Source: CAMAXB01 sp964476565
Lineage (GTDB): Bacteria > Verrucomicrobiota > Verrucomicrobiia > Opitutales > Opitutaceae
Direction of reading: 5' to 3'
DNA: 64,000 nucleotides
Assembly (NCBI GenBank): GCA_964476565.1
Contig: CAYZBG010000011.1
Location: 1-64,000 of the forward strand
Shown: positions 43,736-50,670 of the stretch, piece by piece
Position numbering within the stretch: the stretch's first letter is position 1
How the letters are laid out: every line of letters begins with the position of its first letter
The notes under the pieces: generated by a model
What the model saw: the letters and a program-made list of their open reading frames with translations, nothing else
Database searches by the model: none
Told to the model about the DNA's origin: nothing
Made by a program: the position numbers and the translations under genes

Positions 43736-45010
43736 CTACGGCGTGGCCTTGCCCTGGGCGAACTCGATGATCAGGCGGGTCGAGAGGTAGAGGCGGGGGG
43801 CGATGGAGGAGACAAGTACGTACTCGTTGTTCGTCGAATGCGCGCCGAACCCGAGCAGGCCGAGGCGCTCGAGCACCGGACCTTTCGCCTCAAGGGCGGC
43901 AAAGGCGGCATCCGTGCCGCCGCCTTCGGGCACTTCGGCGACGGTGAGCTCGCGGCCGATCTCGGCGTAGATGCGGCGCGCGTGCGCTCCCACCTTGCGC
44001 GCGGCATCCGTGGCCTCGAGAGGCGGACGGCGGCGCTCGAAGCGCAACTCCACCGTGCTCTCCGGCAGGAGCTTGTTTTGAATGCGTTCACGCAGCGTGC
44101 GTTCGATGCGGTCGTAGTCCTCGACGCGCAGCACGCGGATATCGGCGCGGGCAGAGGCCTCGGGCGGGATCATGTTTCGCACGATGCCGGCCTGCGCCAT
44201 GGTCCAGTTGACCTTGAGGCCGACCTCCGGCTCCGACAGGTCCTTCAGCTGCAGGAGTTGATGGGCGAGTTCGTACAGGGCGTTGACGCCCCGCTCCGGC
44301 GCTGCGCCGGCATGCGAGCCGCGTCCGCGCGTGACGAGGGTGGCGGCCGCGATGCCGCTCGTCGCCAGGGCGACCGAATCCGACTGCACGCGGCTGGCCT
44401 CGTAGGAGAGCACCAGGTCGTGCTCGGCGCCGAGGCGGGTGAGCAGGAAACGCGAACCCGGGGAACTGATTTCCTCGTCGCTATTGATCAGCACGGTGAG
44501 AACGCCGTAGTCGCGCACTTGCAGCCGCTGCAGCAGTCCGACGATGTGCAGAATGACCGCCACGCCCTGCTTGTCGTCGGAAATGCCGAGACCGTACGCC
44601 CGGTCGCCGTCGAGGGTGAAGGGCTGTTTCGCGAGCGTGCCGCGCGGGTACACCGTGTCGAGGTGGGCGATGAGCAGGATTTTCTTGGTTCCGGTGCCGG
44701 TGAACGTGGCCCGGACCATGCGGCCGATCTTCTCCGGCGTGTCCTCCATGCGGTAGATCTCCGGCCCGGGCTCAATCTGCTCCACGGCGCCACCGAGGGC
44801 GGCGAGGCGTTCGCTGACGAAGGTCGCCACCTGGTCGATGCCCTCCAGGTCGTAGCTGCTGGACTCCATCTCGACGAGTTGCCGCAGCGTCGCGAGGCAG
44901 GCGGCCTGATCCGCCTCGGCGAGCGAGCGGATTTCAGCCGGGGTTGCCGCCCGGAGGGGAAGACTGAGAACGCCAAGGGCGAGGAAGAGCAGGCCAGCAC
45001 GTGGGGTCAT
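43736..45010 (-). CDS. Exported M20-family metallopeptidase, glutamate carboxypeptidase-like
   Basis: A 424-residue zinc peptidase with a signal peptide (cleavage near LPLRAA, about residue 20). Metal-ligand motifs of the M20/CPG2 family are present: AHLDTVYPRGT (His and Asp), GLGISDDKQG (bridging Asp), NSDEEISSPGS (catalytic base and ligand glutamates) and FGAHSTNNEYV (last His). The dimerisation domain is in the middle (RGRGSHAGAAPERGVNAL). CPG2-type enzymes remove C-terminal glutamate from peptides or folates. A start at 45022 is equally possible. It stands alone on the minus strand. Confidence 0.9.
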   Translation of the reverse strand: MTPRAGLLFLALGVLSLPLRAATPAEIRSLAEADQAACLATLRQLVEMESSSYDLEGIDQVATFVSERLAALGGAVEQIEPGPEIYRMEDTPEKIGRMVRATFTGTGTKKILLIAHLDTVYPRGTLAKQPFTLDGDRAYGLGISDDKQGVAVILHIVGLLQRLQVRDYGVLTVLINSDEEISSPGSRFLLTRLGAEHDLVLSYEASRVQSDSVALATSGIAAATLVTRGRGSHAGAAPERGVNALYELAHQLLQLKDLSEPEVGLKVNWTMAQAGIVRNMIPPEASARADIRVLRVEDYDRIERTLRERIQNKLLPESTVELRFERRRPPLEATDAARKVGAHARRIYAEIGRELTVAEVPEGGGTDAAFAALEAKGPVLERLGLLGFGAHSTNNEYVLVSSIAPRLYLSTRLIIEFAQGKATP

Positions 45011-45203
45011 GCGGTTCACCATGGACCACGGTCGGGGACGGCGCAACGGGCAAGGCGGGGCGACGTGCGGAACGCGTTCAGGAGAGCGACGGGTCCGCTG
45101 ACGCCGTTGGCTGGCAATTCTGGCCCGTGGATTTCCAGGATTGAGTCACGTGTCCGAATTTGGCTTATGTCGGATGTATCCAGACCCTGTCCCCGGTTTC
45201 CCC

Positions 45204-46652
45204 ATGCGTTCCTCCTACCCCCCGTTTCGTTGGCTGCTCCTCATTGTTTGCCTTGGTCTCGCCGGTTCCGCCCCGGCCTTTACCCCCCGCGAGCCGCCGC
45301 CGGCCCTGACGTGGGCGGACGTGCCCGGGATTTTGGCGCGGATCAAGGCGCCGCAGTTTCCCGCGCGGGACTTTGTCATCACCGACGCCGCGTTCGGTGC
45401 GGTGGCGGATGGTCGCACGTTGGCGACGGACGCGTTGCGCAAGGCGATCGAGGCCTGTCATGCGGCGGGCGGCGGCCGGGTGGTGGTGCCCGCAGGCACG
45501 TTTTTGACTGGCGCGATCCATCTCAAGAGCAACGTCAACCTGCACGTCTCGGAAGGCGCCACGCTGCTATTCAGCACGGACCCGGCGCACTACTTGCCGG
45601 CCGTCTTCACGCGCTGGGAGGGCATGGAGATGATGGGGTATTCGCCGTTCATCTACGCCCTCGACCAGGAGAACATTGCGATCACGGGCAAGGGCACGCT
45701 CGACGGCCAGGCCAGCACCACGCATTGGTGGCCGTGGAAAGGCAACCGGGTCGATGGCTGGGAGCCGGGGATGCCGCGCCAGCACGAGGCGAGGGCGAAG
45801 CTGTTCGAGCTCGCCGAGGCCGGCGTTCCGCCCGCGCAGCGCGTGTTCGCCGAGGGATCCTACCTGCGTCCGATGTTCATCCAGCCCTACCGGTGCCGCA
45901 ACGTGCTGATCGAGGGCGTCACGATCCTGCGTTCGCCGATGTGGGAGATTCATCCGGTGCTCTGCACCAACGTCACCGTTCGCGGTGTAACGATCCGCAG
46001 CCACGGACCGAACAACGACGGCTGCAATCCGGAGTCGAGCCGCGACGTGCTGATTGAGGACACGCTCTTTGATACCGGTGACGACTGCATTGCGATCAAG
46101 TCCGGGCGCAATGCCGACGGACGCCGGCTCGCAACGCCGTCGGAGAACATCATCATCCGCAACTGCCGCATGGTCGAAGGCCACGGTGGCGTGGTGATCG
46201 GCAGCGAAATCTCCGGCGGTGCGCGCAACGTGTTTGTCGAGGACTGCGTGATGAGCAGCCCGGAACTGGAGCGGGCGATCCGGTTCAAGACCAACTCGCA
46301 TCGCGGCGGGGTGATCGAGAATATCTACGTGCGTAACGTGAAGGTGGGGCAGGTGAAGCAGGCGGTGATTCTCGCGGACTTTTTCTACGAGGAAGGCGAC
46401 ACTGGCGCGCATGACCCCATTTTGCGCAACGTGGTCGTGGAGAACCTGAGCGCGGGCAAGGCGCCCCACGCGCTTTTCCTGCGCGGCTACGAACGCACGC
46501 CGATTGGCAGCATCAAGCTGATCAATTGCCGGTTCGAAGGCGTGACCGAGCCGTCGGTCATCAGCCATGTGGCGTCCATCGAACTCATCAACGTGTTCCA
46601 GAACACCGGCGTGAAGACGGACGAGTGGGGTAGCCCGCTCACTGCGCCTTGA
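45204..46652 (+). CDS. Glycoside hydrolase family 28 pectinase
   Basis: A 482-residue secreted enzyme of the polygalacturonase family. A signal peptide is cleaved near GSAPAF (about residue 22). The right-handed beta-helix core begins with FGAVADGRTLATDALRKAIEA. Catalytic signatures are NNDGCNPESS near residue 270, DTGDDCIAIKSG near 292, and GHGGVVIGSE near 328, followed by RFKTN. Family members hydrolyse galacturonans or rhamnogalacturonans in plant cell wall pectin. The adjacent convergent PocR-AraC regulator is a candidate controller. The in-frame extension upstream of 45204 lacks signal-peptide character. Confidence 0.93.
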   Translation: MRSSYPPFRWLLLIVCLGLAGSAPAFTPREPPPALTWADVPGILARIKAPQFPARDFVITDAAFGAVADGRTLATDALRKAIEACHAAGGGRVVVPAGTFLTGAIHLKSNVNLHVSEGATLLFSTDPAHYLPAVFTRWEGMEMMGYSPFIYALDQENIAITGKGTLDGQASTTHWWPWKGNRVDGWEPGMPRQHEARAKLFELAEAGVPPAQRVFAEGSYLRPMFIQPYRCRNVLIEGVTILRSPMWEIHPVLCTNVTVRGVTIRSHGPNNDGCNPESSRDVLIEDTLFDTGDDCIAIKSGRNADGRRLATPSENIIIRNCRMVEGHGGVVIGSEISGGARNVFVEDCVMSSPELERAIRFKTNSHRGGVIENIYVRNVKVGQVKQAVILADFFYEEGDTGAHDPILRNVVVENLSAGKAPHALFLRGYERTPIGSIKLINCRFEGVTEPSVISHVASIELINVFQNTGVKTDEWGSPLTAP

Positions 46653-46657
46653 GGCCC

Positions 46658-46676
46658 CGCGGGCGTGTCGCCCGCG
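46658..46676 (+). terminator. Hairpin after the GH28 gene
   Basis: A perfect 8-bp stem CGCGGGCG / CGCCCGCG with a three-base loop starts five bases past the GH28 stop codon. There is no T-run after it, so it may be a weak terminator or an mRNA-stabilising structure. Confidence 0.45.
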
Positions 46677-46712
46677 CCGTTCATGGAGCGGCGCCTGCCT
46701 CAGGCACCCCAA

Positions 46713-46736
46713 GGAGCGGCGACACTCCTGTCGCCG
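46713..46736 (+). repeat. Palindromic repeat family 2, copy B
   Basis: GGAGCGGCGACACTCCTGTC followed by GCCG, with hairpin GGCGACA-CTCC-TGTCGCC. Compared with copy A, one base on each arm has changed so that the pairing is kept (A/T here, G/C there). Confidence 0.8.
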
Positions 46737-46777
46737 AAATCGCCCCCGGCCGGCACACGAAGCTTCGGCGGGCTCGA

Positions 46778-46807
46778 CGAACCCGGCGACACGAGTGTCA
46801 CCGCTCC
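46778..46807 (-). repeat. Palindromic repeat family 2, copy C
   Basis: Reads on the minus strand GGAGCGGTGACACTCGTGTC and then GCCGGGTTCG, nearly identical to copy A over 30 bases. It lies 41 bases from copy B in inverted orientation, between convergent gene ends, resembling the paired REP arrangement of BIME elements. Confidence 0.78.
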
Positions 46808-46811
46808 GTGC

Positions 46812-47726
46812 CTACCGTGCGGCCGCGGCACCGCCGTGGATCCGGTCCCGGTACGCCGTCGGGGCTTCGCCGGCCACGCGCCGGAAGACGCGATTGAACT
46901 GGGACAGCGACTGGAAACCGGCTTCGAAGGCGGCCTCGCTGATGCGCTTGTGCGGATTGAGCAGCAGGTTCTTGACCTTCTCGACGCGCACGCGGGCGAG
47001 GTAGTCGGTGAAGGTCATGCCCGTCGCCTTCTTGAACATCTTGCAGAAGTAGAAGGCGCTCATGTTGACCGATTTTGCCACGTCCTCGAGCGTGAGGTCG
47101 TCGGCGTGCTGGTCCGCGATGAGCACGCGGGCGCGGGTGATGGCGGGCGCCTCGGACGACTCCTTTTTCACCATGAGCTGGTTGCTGATGGTGGCGAGGT
47201 GCTGGGCGAAGATCGTGAGCAGGCGCAGAATCGACTCGTACTGCTTCTTGGTGACCACGCGTGTCTGGAAATAGGCCTCTTCGAGCTTCTTCAGGTCGAT
47301 CTCGGTACCCCACTTGAGCAGCTGGGAGGTGAGCTTGTCGAATTGCTTGGCGTCCGGTTTGTTGACGAGAATCTGGCCGGTTTGCAGGAAGGCGATGAGG
47401 TTGTCGCCCACGCGGATCGGCACGGCCGAGTCACACAGGCCGGCGAAGCACTTCAGCGTCTTGGGTTCGAGCTGCGCCTCCTCTTCGACGCGACGCTGCA
47501 GCTGCAGGCAGGCGGCGCACGAGTGGTTGGTGGTGGCCATCAAGGCGCAGAACGGATTCTCGTTCGGATCCTTGTGGTGAGGCAGGTCAAAGGCCTCGAT
47601 CGGCCGCAAATTGATCGGCAGCCCGGTCGTTTCGCGGAACGCCTGCTCATAGTCGCGATAGATCTGGGATTGCTTCAGATCAGCGACCATCTCCCGACTG
47701 TGCTTTGCGGCATCCTGGGACGTCAT
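46812..47726 (-). CDS. AraC-family regulator with PocR sensory domain
   Basis: A 304-residue transcription factor. The N-terminal half resembles the PocR domain, a PAS-like ligand-binding module with a cysteine cluster (NHSCAACLQLQRRVEEE near residue 67 and KCFAGLCDSAVPIRVG near 92). The C-terminal 100 residues hold the AraC DNA-binding domain with two helix-turn-helix units (LTLEDVAKSVNMSAFYFCKMFKKATGMTF and ISEAAFEAGFQSLSQFNRVFRR). PocR-AraC proteins commonly regulate carbohydrate or propanediol use; the neighbouring GH28 pectinase is the likely target here, by inference from position. Confidence 0.87.
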   Translation of the reverse strand: MTSQDAAKHSREMVADLKQSQIYRDYEQAFRETTGLPINLRPIEAFDLPHHKDPNENPFCALMATTNHSCAACLQLQRRVEEEAQLEPKTLKCFAGLCDSAVPIRVGDNLIAFLQTGQILVNKPDAKQFDKLTSQLLKWGTEIDLKKLEEAYFQTRVVTKKQYESILRLLTIFAQHLATISNQLMVKKESSEAPAITRARVLIADQHADDLTLEDVAKSVNMSAFYFCKMFKKATGMTFTDYLARVRVEKVKNLLLNPHKRISEAAFEAGFQSLSQFNRVFRRVAGEAPTAYRDRIHGGAAAAR

Positions 47727-47873
47727 AACAGTACCGAAAGGTAGAGCCTAGGGGACGGCGAGGCAATCTGTAACACAGACGGTGGCCGAGGGTATTCCCG
47801 GTGCGCATGCCCGTCAGAAAAAGAAAATTGGGTTTACAAGCCCGGGCCGATTTCGGAGCGTCCGTCGTGGTCC

Positions 47874-47960
47874 GCCGGGATGGCGAAATTGGTATCCGCA
47901 ACTGACTCAAAATCAGTCGCCCGGAAGGGCTTGGGGGTTCGAGTCCCCCTCCCGGCACCA
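47874..47960 (+). tRNA. tRNA-Leu (anticodon CAA)
   Basis: Acceptor stem GCCGGGA pairs with TCCCGGC, followed by A and an encoded CCA. The anticodon stem ACTGA/TCAGT encloses the loop CTCAAAA, giving anticodon CAA. A long variable arm (CGCCCGGAAGGGC) is typical of class II tRNA-Leu, and the T arm GGGGGTTCGAGTCCCCC is intact. An accessory stretch of atypical genes starts right after it. Confidence 0.95.
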
Positions 47961-48043
47961 CCGCTTTGCTCCTGCGCGAGCCGTGTCAAAGAGGAGCCGT
48001 CCTCGGCGTCGGTCGACGAAGTCGTGACTCACCAGGCCAGACG

Positions 48044-48085
48044 GTTTGGCCACAAAGAGGCTCAAGAAACTCAAGATCAGAAAGA
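48044..48085 (+). repeat. Interspersed purine-rich repeat fragment
   Basis: TTTGGCCACAAAGAGGCTCA and the following AGAAACTCAAGATCAGAAAG resemble a repeat of the form GGCCACAAAGARRCACAAG that I recall from verrucomicrobial and planctomycete intergenic regions. It lies between the tRNA and the small antitoxin-like gene; no other copy was noticed in the window. Confidence 0.35.
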
Positions 48086-48215
48086 CGCTGCTCCTTCCGC
48101 TGACCGCGTGCGTGGGTCGCACGGGAGGTATTCTTGCCGATCAAGGCAGGGGGCGACGAAGGCTTGGCATGATTTTGTTTTTGCGTGGATGAAAGCGGTA
48201 GCAATCGTGGTGTGC

Positions 48216-48416
48216 ATGGCGAATCGGTCCCAGGCAATCGAGGAGGCGGAGCGAGCCGGCTTCGACCTGACCTTGGTGGACGAGAGCCTCAAGCTCACCC
48301 ATGAGGAGCGGGCGCGTCAGCATGACCAAGCGCTCGCCTTGGTGCTGGAGCTGGATCAACTGCGTCGCGACCGAACGCATGCAAAGCCTGAGTCAACTGC
48401 TGCAACGAATCGCTGA
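48216..48416 (+). CDS. Small antitoxin-like protein upstream of a nucleotidyltransferase
   Basis: A 66-residue, highly charged helical protein beginning ANRSQAIEEAERAGFDLTLV. The segment ERAGFDLTLVDESLKLTHEERARQHDQAL resembles short proteins that I recall preceding RDLDICY-type nucleotidyltransferases. Its 3' end overlaps the next gene by 38 bases, which implies translational coupling as in toxin-antitoxin pairs. No DNA-binding motif is evident. The open frame extends upstream into the tRNA, which is clearly non-coding, so the ATG at 48216 is preferred. Confidence 0.6.
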   Translation: MANRSQAIEEAERAGFDLTLVDESLKLTHEERARQHDQALALVLELDQLRRDRTHAKPESTAATNR

Positions 48417-48876
48417 TTCGGGCGTCGAGTTTGTGATCATCGGCGGATTTGCGGGCGTCTTGCACGGCTCCGCCTTGGTGACCCGCGGGCTCGACATCTG
48501 CGCCGTGCTGACGCCGGCGTATATCGAGCGGTTGCGCGAGGCGCTCAAGGACTTGAATCCGCGGCATCGGATGACTCCCCAAGCGCTCTCGTTTCTGCAA
48601 GTACCGAAGCCGGGAGAGACGGTGACCAACCTCTACTTGAATACCGACTGGGGAATTGTGGATATCCTCACCTCGGTGCTGGGGCTGGGAGCCCTGGATC
48701 GGATCATGGGCGGGGCTGAGCAAATTACGATCGGCGGCAGGACCTGTCGCCTCATCGGTATCGACGACCTCATCAAGGCAAAGGAGGCGATGGGACGTGA
48801 AAAGGACGCGCTGGCAGCCAAGGAACTGCGGGCGATTCGGGCCAAACGATCTGCGGGTGGTCCGGAAGGTGGATGA
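48379..48876 (+). CDS. Nucleotidyltransferase-fold protein (toxin-like)
   Basis: A 165-residue protein with the minimal nucleotidyltransferase fold: VEFVIIGGFAGVLHGSALVT followed by RGLDICAV, in which the first catalytic aspartate is kept while the usual DxD second position is a cysteine, as in the RDLDIC subfamily. A later segment, LIGIDDLIKAKEAMGREKD, is the conserved DLI..K...GR.KD tail of AbiEii-like and DUF6036-like transferases. Together with the overlapping small upstream protein it forms a candidate type II or IV-like toxin-antitoxin pair. Whether it retains catalytic activity is unclear. Confidence 0.78.
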   Translation: MQSLSQLLQRIADSGVEFVIIGGFAGVLHGSALVTRGLDICAVLTPAYIERLREALKDLNPRHRMTPQALSFLQVPKPGETVTNLYLNTDWGIVDILTSVLGLGALDRIMGGAEQITIGGRTCRLIGIDDLIKAKEAMGREKDALAAKELRAIRAKRSAGGPEGG

Positions 48877-49078
48877 TGTCTCAGGTAGGGAGTAGACCGG
48901 CAGGCACGGAGTTGGGCCGATAAAATCCGCTTTACCTGCCACGACCCATAAACCGACCTGCGCTGTTACACTGATCGGACTTCCCCTTCGCCAGGAGCAG
49001 CAGGTTGGTTTGACTCAACGACGTAATCAGCCCACAAGTGATTGAACGAGAAGCTAAACCCATGTCGCCGCTACCGAA

Positions 49079-49825
49079 ATGGATGAAAGAAAAAGTAGAG
49101 AAGCAGCGTCAGGCTCGCTTGTCTCAGCGGCGCGTTACGTCAGACGAAGCGCGCAAGCAGTACTTGAGAGTGGAGAGCAATACGTCAACCGACTCCAAGC
49201 GGAGCGAGACGCTCTCCGTCACTGGGCGCGTTGTAACGATAAGGAACTGACTTCCGGTTACTGCGGCCAATACCATCCCATTGGGGCGGGGGCAGAACAT
49301 CGGGTCTTTTTTGACGTTGCGCAGGGCCTGGCGATCAAGGCCACCCATCCTAATCGTTTTGGCTGGTCAGTGGAGTACGAAGGGGCGAATGCGACTCCGT
49401 TCGAATACCTCCGCCGGCTGATCTACCAAAATTGGTTCTTTGGCGATCGGATCAACCTGGTTGGTGTCGTGACCGGCGACGACCATCTCGAAGTGATCAC
49501 ATCCCAGCCTTGGATCACAGGGATGGAGACTCATCCGGAAGCAACTGAAGAACAAATTGTCAGCTATTTTGCCGATCTCGGATTCGTTCCGACTCGGCTG
49601 TTTCCAAGTCGCAGTGGCTTCTACAATAAAGAGGTCGACATCGTGGCGGCCGATGCCCACCCGAGGAATATTCTCGTATCGGAGTTTGGTCAGATCCTCC
49701 CCATCGATGTCGTGATGGGGAGACCCGGACCTCGGTTGGCAAGGTTGCTTGCCCTCGAGTTCCCTCCGCAACCGAGCTCCGGAGCAATTGGCCGATCGTT
49801 TGGACCAGACCCGGTCGATACTTGA
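49079..49825 (+). CDS. Kinase-like polyvalent-protein family member, probably frameshifted at the N-terminus
   Basis: A 248-residue frame whose conserved part runs from ESGEQYVNRLQAERDALRHW to the end. It contains AGAEHRVFFDVAQGLAIKAT, VITSQPWITG, DIVAADAHPRNILVSEFGQILPIDVV, a set of motifs I associate with a kinase-like family carried by mobile-element polyvalent proteins; DAHPRN would be the catalytic-loop equivalent. The first 30 or so residues in this frame look poor, while an overlapping frame starting at ATG 49062 gives SPLPKWMKEKVEKQRQARLS, a protein-like lead that would join the conserved part after a one-base change near 49165-49175. GC content is lower than in the surroundings. Confidence 0.55.
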   Translation: MDERKSREAASGSLVSAARYVRRSAQAVLESGEQYVNRLQAERDALRHWARCNDKELTSGYCGQYHPIGAGAEHRVFFDVAQGLAIKATHPNRFGWSVEYEGANATPFEYLRRLIYQNWFFGDRINLVGVVTGDDHLEVITSQPWITGMETHPEATEEQIVSYFADLGFVPTRLFPSRSGFYNKEVDIVAADAHPRNILVSEFGQILPIDVVMGRPGPRLARLLALEFPPQPSSGAIGRSFGPDPVDT

Positions 49826-50042
49826 TCAATCCGTTTCCGGCTCTCGCATTGCGCTGCGCGGTATCCGATGAGACGCAGGCAATCCGAATGGGATTGTGCC
49901 GTTACGGGTTACGAATCGAGACGCCCCAACCTGAGCATCGCGAGCAACGGAATGACTCTTCATGAATCCGTCCAGCGCTGCTACTCAAATAGTGCTGTTC
50001 GGACTGAACCGCTTTCGCAGTTAGGTGTGGGGGCGCTTTAGG

Positions 50043-50660
50043 TCACTCGTCCTCGTCGAACTCCGGCGGTTTGATCGGCATGAGCAGGCGATCCAATTCG
50101 GCCTGGGTCGGATTGCGGATCGAGACGACCGTGAGGAGGGCTTCGCCGGCGGGCAGGGTCACGCGGGTCTCGGCGCCTGCTTGGAGGCCGAGGGCCACGG
50201 CGGCGAGCGGCGAGGTGTGGGGCAGGCATTCGATGCCGCTCTCCGGATCGCTCGCGGTCTCACCGTGCGTCGTGATCAGAAAGGTGAAGCGGTGCTTTCG
50301 TTTCGTCGCCACGTCCCGCTTCTCGAGGGTGGCGACGTGCCCGAGCTGCAGCGTCTGCGTCGGCTTGGTGAGCCACGTGGCGGGATCGACTTCGATGAAG
50401 GTGTTGCGCGCGACGAACCGATCGAGCGCCGTCATCTTGCGATCGACGGCGCGGATCGCCTCCTTGGCCGCCTTGAAGCCGAAGTTTTCGCGCAGGTCGC
50501 CCTAGCTGTGGGCCTCGACCTTGTCCGCCACCAGTCCGACGCGCTTGTGCTTCAGCGCCTCGAACTCCTCGGCCAGCACGCGATTGTAGCCGGGTCGCAC
50601 ATAGATCGTCCGCGGTGGCGGTGGCGCGGGTCGAAGGATGGGCTTCCGGCGAATCGGCAT
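50043..50660 (-). pseudogene. GreA/GreB-family elongation factor interrupted by an in-frame TAG
   Basis: Read through the stop, this frame gives about 204 residues with the whole GreA/GreB architecture: TIYVRPGYNRVLAEEFEALK, then KVEAHS, an amber TAG at 50502-50504, then GDLRENFGFKAAKEAIRAVD, and a C-terminal FKBP-like domain (TLEKRDVATKRKHRFTFLI ... TRVTLPAGEALLTVVSI). The two halves are in the same frame with no gap, and the acidic tip residues (the D and E of GDLREN) survive. The TAG occupies a position where relatives have Tyr, His or similar. It follows the beta-helix protein gene by ten bases. Translated separately, the second half could start at ATG 50435. Confidence 0.85.
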
Positions 50661-50670
50661 AGCGGTGAAA

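Noticed and set aside
47680..47961. A minus-strand protein beginning VPGGGLEPPSPSG
   Set aside because: This is the reverse translation of the tRNA-Leu 3' end, a well-known false protein.
47880..48215. Coding sequence starting inside the tRNA
   Set aside because: The first residues are the translated tRNA-Leu, a common annotation artefact; only the part from 48216 looks coding.
50043..50660. Pyrrolysine or programmed recoding at the Gre-factor TAG
   Set aside because: No evidence for pyl genes or a recoding structure in the window; a nonsense mutation or read error is simpler.
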